DNA of 64,000 nt from JACVRW01 sp963825345 (GTDB taxonomy: Bacteria; Actinomycetota; Thermoleophilia; Solirubrobacterales; Thermoleophilaceae). The DNA is taken from contig CAWGSQ010000012.1 of assembly GCA_963825345.1 (NCBI GenBank), positions 787,245-851,244 on the forward strand. Reading direction: 5' to 3'. This document shows, one piece after another, positions 8,597 through 16,606 of this stretch. Position 1 is the stretch's first letter; each line of letters starts with the position of its first letter. The notes beneath the pieces were generated by a model. That model did not search any database. It saw only the letters and a program-made list of their open reading frames with translations, and was not told the DNA's origin. Position numbers and translations under genes: made by a program.

Positions 8597-9097
8597 ATGG
8601 AGCTGAGGGCGAGTGAGCGTGAGCTGTACGAGGGGCGCCCGTCTTGGCGCGCGCTGCTGTCCTTCTACCTGCTCGGCATTGGCGTGGCCGTCCTCGTCCT
8701 GGTCATCCTCGGGCTCCTCGCGGACTCGTGGGGCACGGCGGTCGCCATCGCCGCGGTCATCGCGGGGCTGACGCTGGTGATCGGCTACCTGCGCAGGATC
8801 TCGACGAAGTACCTGATCACGACCCAGCGCCTGCGCATCAGCCGCGGCATCATCAGCAAGAAGGTGCAGGAGACGCGGCTCGAGCGAGTTCAGAACGTGA
8901 ACTATGAGCAGGGTGTGATCGACCGTGTGCTGGGCGTCGGGACCGTCGATTTCGACACCGCCGGCACGGACGATTCGGAGTTTCGCTTCGCGTGGGTGAA
9001 CGACCCGGAGCAGGTCGTGCGGACCGTCGACCAGGCGGTCGAGGAAGCACGCGCCGCGGCCTCGGGGCCCGGCCCCGGTACCGCCGCGGTGTCCTAG
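8597..9097 (+). CDS. Membrane protein with bacterial PH (YdbS/YdbT-like) domain
   Basis: 166 residues. Two close transmembrane segments (LLSFYLLGIGVAVLVLVILG and TAVAIAAVIAGLTLVIGYL) are followed by the PH-like fold with KYLITTQRLRISRGIISKK and ETRLERVQNVNYEQGVIDRVLGVGTVDFDTAG, which are the hallmark residues of the bPH2 family. The role is unknown; relatives sit in the cytoplasmic membrane. It starts 21 bases after holB and may be read through from it. Confidence 0.85.
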   Translation: MELRASERELYEGRPSWRALLSFYLLGIGVAVLVLVILGLLADSWGTAVAIAAVIAGLTLVIGYLRRISTKYLITTQRLRISRGIISKKVQETRLERVQNVNYEQGVIDRVLGVGTVDFDTAGTDDSEFRFAWVNDPEQVVRTVDQAVEEARAAASGPGPGTAAVS

Positions 9098-9118
9098 CGC
9101 TTCACTAGCCCGGCGCGA

Positions 9119-9469
9119 TCAGAGCGTCGGCTCGGCGACGAGGTAGTAGAAGGCGAGGGCGAGCACGGCGGTGGCGCCGGCCCAGAGAGCCGCCCACATG
9201 ACCCGCTCATTCGGCTTCATCTGCGGCCGGGCGATGAAGAAGATCACGAAGAGCTCGAAGACGACGCAGGCCGCGACGAACACCCAGACGTTCCACAGGT
9301 CCGTGAGCGCCATGACGAGGTAGAGCGGCACCTGAGTGCCGGCCACCGACCCGATCGCCGAGACGACGAAGACGAGGTACTCGTTGTAGGTGTCGCGATA
9401 GAGCGGAACCCGCGGGTTGAAAGCCTCGAGCCAGCGATTGGGTGGGCTCGGCTGCTGCGTCTGCGCCAT
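9119..9469 (-). CDS. Small membrane protein, three hydrophobic segments
   Basis: 116 residues from MAQTQQPSPPNRWLEAFNP. Three membrane segments can be seen (LVFVVSAIGSVAGTQVPLYL, VWVFVAACVVFELFVIFFIA and ALWAGATAVLALAFYYLV). No family was recognised. It directly follows the DUF192 domain in the same frame with no stop codon between them, so the two may be one fused protein or may be separated by a frame error. Confidence 0.6.
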   Translation of the reverse strand: MAQTQQPSPPNRWLEAFNPRVPLYRDTYNEYLVFVVSAIGSVAGTQVPLYLVMALTDLWNVWVFVAACVVFELFVIFFIARPQMKPNERVMWAALWAGATAVLALAFYYLVAEPTL

Positions 9470-9779
9470 GGCCGGAATAATTCCAGAGCGGCGGGATGCG
9501 GCCCAGGCAGCCGCCTGGTCGGCGTCGCCGGCCTTGGTCTCGATGACGGCTTTCGCGCCGCGGCAGCTGACGACTCGCCGCGGCGGAACGGCCCTCGTCG
9601 ACCTCCCGAACCGCCCCCTCCTCATCGAGCCAGACGAGATCAATCGGGAACCGCATGCCGAACGTATGAACCGACCGGCACCGCGGAATGAGAAGCGCCC
9701 ACCCCTCCGGCGGACGCCGCCGAAAAGCAAGCCCCCGAAGCCTGCGCCCACGCCGAATCCGCAACCACAACCCGCACAA
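9470..9779 (-). CDS. DUF192-family protein
   Basis: The residues LRGLAFRRRPPEGWALLIPR, SVHTFGMRFPIDLVWLDEEG and, after a frame shift near 9600, VPPRRVVSCRGAKAVIE match the small DUF192 family (function unknown, often exported). The product is about 105 residues. The start is placed at the GTG/ATG near 9779 but could be later. The frame continues into the membrane protein MAQTQQ without a stop. Confidence 0.65.
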
Positions 9780-9819
9780 AGAGCGAAGCAGGGAGCGGGC
9801 TACACTCGTCCCCGCAAAC

Positions 9820-9873
9820 GCCGACGTAGCTCAGATGGCCAGAGCACCGCTCTCGTAAAGCGGGGGTCGTGGG
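9820..9873 (+). tRNA. tRNA-Thr (CGU anticodon), 3' third missing or broken
   Basis: The acceptor 5' strand gccgacg, D arm tagctcagatggccagagc, anticodon stem-loop ccgct-ctcgtaa-agcgg (anticodon CGU, Thr) and the 5' half of the T stem (gtggg) are normal and resemble the intact tRNA-Thr at 25425. After 9873 the sequence departs: there is no TTCGAAT loop, no cccac and no acceptor 3' strand cgtcggc. It therefore cannot fold as a complete tRNA. It marks the left edge of the accessory island and may be an integration scar. Confidence 0.65.
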
Positions 9874-10495
9874 CTTGGGTCTATCGAACCGGGCTCAGGC
9901 CCAATCCTGACGGGCGCGCTAGGACCTCCCTGGGAGCGTGACGTCTTCGCAGGTCACAGCGAGGCGGGACTCCTGAGCCAACCGCTCCCACCCCCTGCAC
10001 CTGTTTGCAGCGAATCACGTATCCGGCGAACGCCGCCCGCCATGAGCAGGAATAACGGGCACCGCGATCGTGCCGGCGGCGAACGCAGGTTGGTAGCTGA
10101 TCGAGTCCTCAAGCACCCTGATCCGAGCTGAAGCGGATCCAGCGCCCTCGCGCAACGGGCGCGTACGGTTGTAGCGACTTGCCGTGGTACGACACGACCG
10201 GGTAGTAGGTCATTCCGGGCGCAAACGGATCGCAATGGGCGCAGCTAGTAAACGGCTACGGATCCGACGGTGAGAGTTCGAATCCTCTGGGGCGCGTCTT
10301 GTCGCCGCGCTTTCAGAAGCCTTGTGGGCGCCTCTTACACCTGCGGAGCCGACGGCCGAGGCGACCTAAGCGTCAGCGAACGTCACTCCACCCCACTTCC
10401 AGTCGTCACGGTGTCCCCAGCCGACGACGGTTCGTAAGGCGGCGGGTGGGTCAGTGGTGGAGAGGAGCCGAGGTTGACCTGCCGAAGTCTGGGGA
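9874..10495. other. Gene-poor stretch with a degenerate tRNA-like 3' fragment
   Basis: No convincing coding region on either strand. At 10272-10295 there is a T-arm/acceptor-like fragment (gagagttcgaatcctct then ggggcgc) without a matching 5' half, possibly the decayed end of another tRNA. On the minus strand around 10030-10215 short runs look protein-like (for example MTYYPVVSYHGKSLQPYAPV) but stop codons and frame changes interrupt them and no family was recognised. The stretch reads as a scar between the broken tRNA-Thr and the defence genes. Confidence 0.5.
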
Positions 10496-11524
10496 GTGAC
10501 CGGTCTGACCGTGTTCATCAGTTCTACGTTCTCGGACCTTGAGGATCACCGCCTCGAGCTGTTCCACCGGCTGCGCGGCTACGGCTATGCCGTTGAGCGG
10601 ATGGAGGACTTCAGCAGCTCTGGACGCCCGCCGCTTAACACATGCCTCGAAGCCATCGAGCGTTCCGACCTGTCGGTCATGTTCCTCGGGTATAGGTACG
10701 GGTCCTACGTTTCCGACCATGTATCCTACACCGAAGCGGAGTACGAACATGCGCAAGCTCTCGGCCATCCGATCTACGCCTACGTCCGCTCGCGGTTTGA
10801 CGAAGGACTAGCCGCGTCGACCGAAGACTCGCAGGCCAAGCGCCAGCTCCGCGCCCTGAGGACCACGCTGGAGACAGAGCTAGTCACAGCCCACGCGAAG
10901 TTCAGCACTCCTGATGACCTGGCCAGTCGGGCGGTCGCGGACATTGAGGAATGGGGGGCCACGCCGATAAGCCGACCAAGCTTTGGCACCCCTCTGCTCG
11001 CCATCGAAGATGCGGTCGCGTACGCCTCTCGACGGGTGATGCGGGAGCAGGGCCGTTTCCTAGCTCCGCGAGTGATGCTCGTAGACCTGTCGGCCGCCCA
11101 CTTGTCCAAGACGCCGCCGCCGCGGGCGAGCCGCCTGACGGCGAAGCTCCTAAAGATCAAGCACGAACTTGAGGAGAAAGGTCACTCAGTTTTTCTCTTC
11201 ACGGGGATGGCGGTTGTTGCCGCGCGCGCTGAAGACCGGCTTAAGCTGCGCCTCGACGAGCTGCGCGGGGATCCGAACGCCGTGCTGGTGTGCTTCGCCA
11301 AGGACGAGGATGATCTCGCTCTATTGGATCGATTGCGGGACGTGGGACGAACGCGATTCCTGTGGTACCGCGACGCGCCACCGGCCGATATTTCTGATCT
11401 TCAGCATGTTGAGCAATGGACAGGCGACGAGCTAAGCAGTTGTCGCGTCGCTGAAGCCGTCGAAGAAATCGTTGACCGCCATATCGGCGAGGTGATACTT
11501 CGTGCCATCCCGTTACGAGCGTGA
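10496..11524 (+). CDS. DUF4062 (TIR-like fold) protein, candidate retron effector
   Basis: 342 residues, GTG start. Residues 1-110 match DUF4062: VFISSTFSDLEDHRLELF, CLEAIERSDLSVMFLGYRYGS and SYTEAEYEHAQALGHPIYAY. This domain belongs to the Rossmann/TIR-like group found in immune and cell-suicide proteins. The C-terminal half (from PRVMLVDLSAAHLSK) is a second alpha/beta domain of unknown type. GC content is visibly lower than in neighbours and the frame is clean. It overlaps the small winged-helix gene by 23 bases and is followed by a structured gap and a retron-type reverse transcriptase. The DUF4062 call is firm; the effector role is inference from context. Confidence 0.8.
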   Translation: MTGLTVFISSTFSDLEDHRLELFHRLRGYGYAVERMEDFSSSGRPPLNTCLEAIERSDLSVMFLGYRYGSYVSDHVSYTEAEYEHAQALGHPIYAYVRSRFDEGLAASTEDSQAKRQLRALRTTLETELVTAHAKFSTPDDLASRAVADIEEWGATPISRPSFGTPLLAIEDAVAYASRRVMREQGRFLAPRVMLVDLSAAHLSKTPPPRASRLTAKLLKIKHELEEKGHSVFLFTGMAVVAARAEDRLKLRLDELRGDPNAVLVCFAKDEDDLALLDRLRDVGRTRFLWYRDAPPADISDLQHVEQWTGDELSSCRVAEAVEEIVDRHIGEVILRAIPLRA

Positions 11525-11771
11525 CGGATTCTTCGCTATTAGTGTCCTTGTCTGGGCTCTCGCGCGATTCGGTCCCCTGACAGCGAAGACTCGCCCAGGT
11601 GTACGCCGCGCGCTTCGCCGATCGGACGAGCAGCTCGACAGCCTGCTCGCTTATGCGGCAGAGCTGGGCTTGGTTCATACAGCAATTGCCGGGTCGAAGG
11701 ATGAATGGCGTAGTACGTCGGCCGGGGAGCAGCTTGGCGCGGAGATGCACCATGCCGTCAGAGGAAAGTAG
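11502..11771 (+). CDS. Small winged-helix protein
   Basis: 89 residues, GTG start inside the end of the DUF4062 gene (23-base overlap, so probably translationally coupled). The pattern FFAISVLVWALARFGPLTAK, LRRSDEQLDSLLAYAAELGL and EWRSTSAGEQLGAEMH reads as a compact helix-turn-helix with wing and no other domain. Several retron types pair an effector with a winged-helix protein or domain that may contact the multicopy single-stranded DNA; that role here is inference. It could instead be an ordinary regulator. Confidence 0.6.
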   Translation: MPSRYERDGFFAISVLVWALARFGPLTAKTRPGVRRALRRSDEQLDSLLAYAAELGLVHTAIAGSKDEWRSTSAGEQLGAEMHHAVRGK

Positions 11772-12028
11772 TGCGGACGGGCGAAAACCGTACCGCTCGT
11801 TTGAGAGTTATTTACCTGACCAATGGACGACGTTGGGCGGTCCGGAAACATCCCTTAGCTTGCAGACCAGTACGTCTGGTGTGACGAGTCGTCACGCGCA
11901 TGGAAATGTGGCTCACTGGGTTTAAAGAGCAGAGCTCTCTACAACCATTAAATTAAGTATGGGCCCTAACAAAGGTATAACTAATCGCATTCCGGCTTCG
12001 CCGGAACTGCCTAAGTAGCAGCGTCTCC
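11772..12028 (+). ncRNA. Candidate retron msr-msd RNA region
   Basis: 257 bases without a gene between the winged-helix gene and the reverse transcriptase, the place where retrons encode their template RNA. Base-paired elements seen: cagac/gtctg at 11863-11878, gtgacg/cgtcac at 11881-11895, and ttccggc/gccggaa at 11990-12006. A long-range pairing of cttag...gcag (11854-11865, with a three-base bulge) with ctgcctaag (12007-12015) could close the whole block like retron a1/a2 arms. The stretch 11930-11985 is AT-rich. Boundaries and identity are unproven; it could also be a promoter region with accidental hairpins. Confidence 0.4.
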
Positions 12029-13071
12029 GTGCTGGCCCTTCGTCCCCTGAGCGACGGTGACCGAGCCTATCTCGCGCAGGTCCGGTCGCATCTCCGAGCG
12101 TCGAGCGGGACTCGTGCTGCAAATGAGGCCGTGAGCTACGCGCAAACGCTGTTAGACGAGGTTTGCCCGTGTTGTTCGATGCAGGTCATCTCGCGCATGT
12201 AACGGCGTTGAATCTAAATGTCGTTGCCTCGATGGGAGCAGGTTACCCATGCGGCACTACACCACGTTTCCAGAATCCCAAAGCGGACAGGTGGGTCACG
12301 TGAGATTTCCGCTCCTCGCCCGGCCTTAAAGCACGTGCAGATGTGGATCCACACGGCCCTCCTGCGCGCGCTTACCCCTCACGAGGCGTCCCACGGATTT
12401 TCGCCGGGGCGCTCGATCGTCACCAATGCCGCGCCGCACCTGGGGGCCGACCTGATCTTGAAGCTAGACCTCCGGGACTTCTTTCCGAACGTCAGTCGTA
12501 CTCAGGTTTCGTAGGATCTTTTCGCCAGCTGGATACACGGGACCCGTGGCACGGCTCTTGGCATCTCTTACGACGCTGGAGGGAGCTTTACCTCAGGGGT
12601 CGCCGAGTCCGCAGTTGGCGAACTTGGCGGCATACGCATTGGACGCGCGGCTAACGCGGATCGCGCAGCACCGTGGACTGACATACACGCGGTATGCGGA
12701 CGATCTCACCTTTTCCGGATCGAGCGTGCGGAGGCCCGAGGTGAAACGCTTGATCGAACGCGCGATCCGCGATGCCGGGTTTCGTCCGAATGAACGGAAG
12801 GCGCGCTACCTGCATCCCCACCACCGACCAGCCGTACCCAGCATCGTCGTGAACAAAACTCAATTGGCCGCGGGGTCGGCGACGTTGGATTCGCCAGGAG
12901 CTGTATTACCTTGAGAAGTTTGGCGTAGACAGTCATCTCGCTCAGCGCGGCTATAGCCGATCTCGTTACAAGGAGTTCATCTACGGCCATGTCTTCGCGC
13001 TGAATATGGCTAGACCAGATGAGGCCCCCGAGCTGCTGCGAAGGCTTGATGCGATCCGATGGGAGTACTAA
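12029..13071 (+). CDS. Retron-type reverse transcriptase
   Basis: About 345 residues once several frame shifts are corrected. In order: N-terminal ALRPLSDGDRAYLAQVRSHL, RRGLPVLFDAGHLAHVTALN, YTTF-RIPKRTGGSREISAPR, HGFSPGRSIVTNAAPHLG with the retron-specific NAxxH at 12425-12439, LKLDLRDFFPNVS with the first catalytic Asp, LPQGSPSPQLANLAA, the catalytic YTRYADDLTFSG at 12684-12719, then IVVN and a C-terminal GHVFALNMARPDEAPELLRR. Split Thr codons (AC[T][C]) near 12504 and 12862 explain two of the shifts; others lie near 12150 and 12255-12295. The GTG at 12029 is the first in-frame start after a stop. NAxxH together with DLTFSG favours a retron over a group II intron enzyme. Confidence 0.82.
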
Positions 13072-13280
13072 ACTTGGGCAGCGGCGACTCGTCCGCGGCC
13101 TAAGCTTCATGTGGGGGGATTAACCGGTGCTCCGCTCGCACAACCGCAGGACCCGCGAGAAGGCATCGACCAACGCGCGAGTTTTCCCGCTATTTCCGCG
13201 TCGCTGCCCCGGCGCGCGACATGGCGCGACACAATGTGACCAGTGACCGACTTCTTATCGCCTGAGACCCGAGCCATGTA

Positions 13281-13698
13281 ATGGCACGTATCCGGTCAAA
13301 AGACACGAAGCCAACAGGCGGTCCGGAAAGGTCTTTACGCCCTAGGCGTGCGTGGATGGCGTTGTCATCCAAAGTGCTGTGCCAGGCAAGCCGGACCTCG
13401 TCTTTGGACGATGGAAGCTCGCCGTGTTCATCGACGGGCGGTTCTGGCATGGCCATCCCGACTACTTCACATTCGGCAAGTCGGGCCCATACTGGGACGA
13501 GAAAATCAGGCGCACGCAGGAACGTGATCGCTCAGCCACGGAAAGTTGGTGACGGCCGGCTGGGAAGTTCTCCGCTTCTGGGACTTCCAGGTTGAAGACG
13601 ACCTCGAATCCGTTCTTGACGCGATCTGTGCCGCGTTAGCTGAAGCCCGTCGTCGCGCGAGAACTCGCTGCTCTGGTCAGCGCCCACGCCGCTTCTTG
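13281..13698 (+). CDS. vsr: Very-short-patch repair (Vsr-type) DNA mismatch endonuclease
   Basis: About 136 residues. MARIRSKDTKPT-AVRKGLYALGVRGWRCHPKCVPGKPDL is the standard Vsr opening, followed by FGRWKLAVFIDGRFWHGHPDYF with the catalytic Asp and His residues and a C-terminal LVTAGWEVLRFWD. It nicks next to T:G mismatches formed when 5-methylcytosine deaminates, which fits the cytosine methyltransferase encoded nearby. Split codons AC[A][G], TG[C][T], GC[C][A] and AA[A][G] restore the frame. Where E. coli has CFWH this protein has RFWH, so zinc coordination may differ. It converges on the HNH gene with about 2 bases between the stops. Confidence 0.82.
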
Positions 13699-13700
13699 AT

Positions 13701-14483
13701 TTCAGTCTCCCTGACGCCTAATCTCAGCCGCGATCTTGCCCTCGGGCCATGGAGGGGGCGGCCTTCAAGGCGGTAGTCCGGCGACTGCGCGTCCCAATTC
13801 GTTTTGGCGTGATGCGGTGATCCGCCAGCCAAGGACATCGAAGTTCGCGAAGGCGCTTTTGCCAGTCCTCCTGATACTGCTTTGCAGAGGCTGCGCGTTC
13901 GAGAAGGTCGCCCCGGACCATTGGGAAAAGCAGCCTTCAGCACTTCCCCGATCCGCACATGGGGCTCGTCGTGTCGGAAGGCTCGTACTAGTTTCGGTCC
14001 CTCCTCCTCGAGGTTCGTAGTAGTCCTTCTTGCCCTCATTGCACTCAGAGCACAGGGCCTGAAGGTTCTCCGGTTCGTTTGTGCCGCCCCATCGCTGCGG
14101 CACCTTGTGGTCCACGTGGAGCTTCACCGAGTCTTCCGTTGGTGTTCTTCCACACTGTGCACAGCGCTGGTCCCGGAGCACCCAGGCGCGCAGGGTCTTG
14201 TTGACCGTCCCCTCGGGTGCCAAGGGCTTCGGCCGCGCCCGGACTAGCGAATAAGTGGTGTCTCGTCCACGGCGGCCACGAGCGATCTCGAAGAACGGGT
14301 CAAGCTGGCGCAATCGTCGGTCGAGATGCTGCTGTTCGCCTCCGCGGATCTTCGGATCCGGCGGATGTCGTCGATGTTTAGCGGTGTGTGGCGGTGCTGG
14401 TAGAGCGCGCGATATATCTCTTGGGCGACCTCGTTGCTAACAAGCTCGTGGAGGGTCGTGCTTCCCGGGCGGGGCAACTGCAT
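13701..14483 (-). CDS. HNH endonuclease, probable restriction enzyme
   Basis: About 255 residues. The N-terminal helical part (MQLPRPGSTTLHELVSNEVA) has no match I recognise. The HNH domain is clear: LRDQRCAQCGRTPTEDSVKL, HVDHKVPQRWGGTNEPENLQ and ALCSECNEGKKDY, with two Cys pairs for zinc and the HVDH active site. A C-terminal helical domain (NLEEEGPKLVRAFR, AASAKQYQEDWQKRLREL) follows. Split codons near 14022 (TA[C][T]), 13925 (GG[G][C]) and 13755 (CC[C][T]), plus one unresolved shift near 14330, are needed. It lies downstream of the cytosine methyltransferase in the same orientation, the usual order in a type II restriction-modification unit. Confidence 0.75.
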
Positions 14484-14690
14484 AGCGGCAGCCTTTCACG
14501 CCGCGGTGCGCCAGCTTGCCCCAAGGAGCTGAAAGGACACTCCGGAACGGATTCTGCCCGGATTTCCACGATCCATCCCGCGCGTCGGAAGACAACGCGC
14601 GCAGAGCTGAGGTGCCAGTTTCGGATGCTTTAGCCGGAGGCGGCCGACAGGGCTTCGCGGAGCCTCGCTTCGGCGCCAGACTGTTTCGTG

Positions 14691-15691
14691 CTATCGCTGG
14701 ACCGTGTACTCCTCAGGTGCCACTGGGACGAGGTTGCCCAATGCTGCTGCGATACCACGCGCCACAGCCCGCGCGACGGGCGGAGGAAATGCGTTTCCAA
14801 CCTGCCGGTATCTCGCGGTCTTGCGTCCCGCGAATTGCCAGGTATCTGGGAACCTTGTCGCGCTGCCATTCGGACTGTCAGGCGAGGCGACCCCAGGAAA
14901 TCCGCGAGGGGGCGGCGCGTCTGCGATGCCCAGGCCATCGACTCCGAGCTGTGCCCACTCCCTCTTCGCACGCGTGGGCCGAGGTCAGGCCCACCATGCT
15001 TCTTCGACCCTCCAACAAGCGTAGGAGCAATGCGGTTCGCCTGGACGCTCCATCATCAGCGTCTTCCCATCCGCCATCCGCCATGAGATCTCTTAGGGCC
15101 TCGCCGACTGTCGGTGCGGGGTGATTGCTCGGCCGGGGCCAATTGAACTCATCGGGAGTGTCTTCGCGGAGAGCGACCAAGAGCGTCCGCGGCCGAAGCT
15201 GAGGAACTCGAAAATCTGAAGCCTGCAGGAGCTTCCAGCGGGCGAATAACCCAGCTTGCGCAGGCGGCGTTCGAGGTTCCGGCGGTACCCGGTGAACCTC
15301 GGATCAAGGAGGCCCCGCACGTTCTCGAGCATACGGCTCGCGGTCTGCACTCCGCAACGAGCCTCAGCGCCTCGGGGAATAGATCTCGCTCATCGTCTGA
15401 GCCAAGTTGCTTTCCCGCCTTCGAGAACGGAGGGCACGGCACGCCGCCAGCAAGGAGATCAACCTGGCCTTTGTATGGGCGAGCGTCGAAGCGTGCACGT
15501 CGCCGGCTGAAGGGTCGCTGGAGGCGGCGCCGTAGGGCCAAAGACGTTCCAATTCGGCCGATTCGTCCTCAACGTCGCCGCGGCCCAATGATCGATCTCA
15601 ACTAAAGCCAAGTGCTCGAAGCCTGCTTGCTCGAGTCCAATGCCTGGCCACCGGCCCCAGCGCATATTTCGATTGAAGTGAGCTTTGACAT
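14691..15691 (-). CDS. dcm: DNA (cytosine-5) methyltransferase
   Basis: About 333 residues. Motif I region LTSIEICAGAGGQAL-GLEQAGFEHLALVEID, the catalytic Cys loop LLAGGVPCPPFSKAGKQLG, ENVRGLLDPRF, and the closing motif X YRQVGNAFPPPVARAVARGI are present. It transfers methyl from SAM to cytosine in a specific sequence, protecting it from the HNH enzyme encoded next. Frame changes near 15640 and 15505 look like lost homopolymer bases (GGG to GG, TTT to TT), unlike the split codons elsewhere. About 200 bases without a gene separate it from the HNH gene. Confidence 0.88.
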
Positions 15692-15783
15692 GTCGGTAAA
15701 GGGACAACGGGGACGATTTTCGCCCCACGGCGTAGACCCTAGGGGCGAACAAGGACGGCACTTTCTCGCTGACGTGGCCGCCG

Positions 15784-16184
15784 TCACTCCGCCGCCGCCG
15801 CCAGCGCCTCCTCCAACTCCTGATACATCGCCACCCGCGACACCCGCCCGTCGGGCTCCAGCGTGAACACCTGGTTCGCCTCCGCTGAGACCTCGATTCC
15901 GTTTCGGCCCTGGGCGCTCACCTTGTTCGGCACCACCACGAACCGGCCGCAGTCGATGTACTCCAACGCCTCCATGTGGAACGTCTCGAACGTCTCCCAC
16001 TGCTCGCGGCAGAACTCCGTGAGCCCTGCGCGCCCTCGGTAGACCCCCGCCAACGGCCCGCGGCTTCGGGACCAGTCGAACACGAAGTCCTCGTCGATGT
16101 GCTCGAGCAGCCACTCCAGATCTCCGCGGTTGAACGCGTCGATCGATCGCCCGGACGAACGCCACGTTCGCCGAGCTCGGACAT
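15784..16184 (-). CDS. SnoaL-like (NTF2-fold) protein, copy 1
   Basis: About 133 residues, MSEL...IDAFNRGDLEWLLEHIDEDFVFDW, VYRGRAGLTEFCREQWETFE and RVSRVAMYQELEEALAAAAE. It is a clear paralogue of the next gene, with the same DWSRSR and VYRG blocks. The N-terminal 15 residues are garbled by at least two shifts near 16140-16170. SnoaL-like domains of this kind occur as polyketide cyclases, limonene epoxide hydrolases or proteins with no known activity; no catalytic set can be assigned here. Confidence 0.75.
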
Positions 16185-16213
16185 CACGCCTGCCACCGTG
16201 TCTCGCAGGCGAA

Positions 16214-16606
16214 TCACTCGACGGTCGCCGCCAACGCCTCGTCCGTCTGCTGGTACAGCGCCACGCGCGCCACACGCCCGTCCTCGACGGTGTACACGTG
16301 CGTGTTGTCGGCGCTGACCGCGATCCCCTCCCGCCCTCGCGCGCGCAGCGTGACCGGGACCACCACGTGCCGTCCTCGGTCGATGAACTCCCCCGGCTCG
16401 ATGACGAACTCCTCGAACGTGGTCCATTGCTCGCGGAGGAAGCCCGCGATTCCATCCGCTCCGCGGTAGACGCCCCTCAACGGGCTTCGGCTGCGCGACC
16501 AGTCGAACACGAAGTCGTCGTCGATCCGCTCGAGCAGCCAGTCGATGTCGCCCCGGTTGAACGCCTCGATCCCCTCACGCACCAGCTCCACGTTCTCCTC
16601 CGACAT
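16214..16606 (-). CDS. SnoaL-like (NTF2-fold) protein, copy 2
   Basis: 130 residues, intact. MSEENVELVREGIEAFNRGD is the most typical SnoaL-like opening in soil actinobacteria. WLLERIDDDFVFDWSRSRSP and VYRGADGIAGFLREQWTTFE align residue by residue with copy 1 downstream, so this is a tandem duplication. Its ATG overlaps the stop of the MmcQ/YjbR gene by one base, so the three genes form a leftward unit. The substrate is unknown. Confidence 0.85.
   Translation of the reverse strand: MSEENVELVREGIEAFNRGDIDWLLERIDDDFVFDWSRSRSPLRGVYRGADGIAGFLREQWTTFEEFVIEPGEFIDRGRHVVVPVTLRARGREGIAVSADNTHVYTVEDGRVARVALYQQTDEALAATVE

Noticed and set aside
9954..10235. 93-residue minus-strand open frame
   Set aside because: No ribosome binding site, no recognisable motif, Arg/Leu-biased composition, and the more protein-like residues lie in other frames interrupted by stops.
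12029..13071. Group II intron or DGR reverse transcriptase
   Set aside because: The NAxxH motif, the short length, the absence of maturase/HNH domains and of template/variable repeats favour a retron RT.
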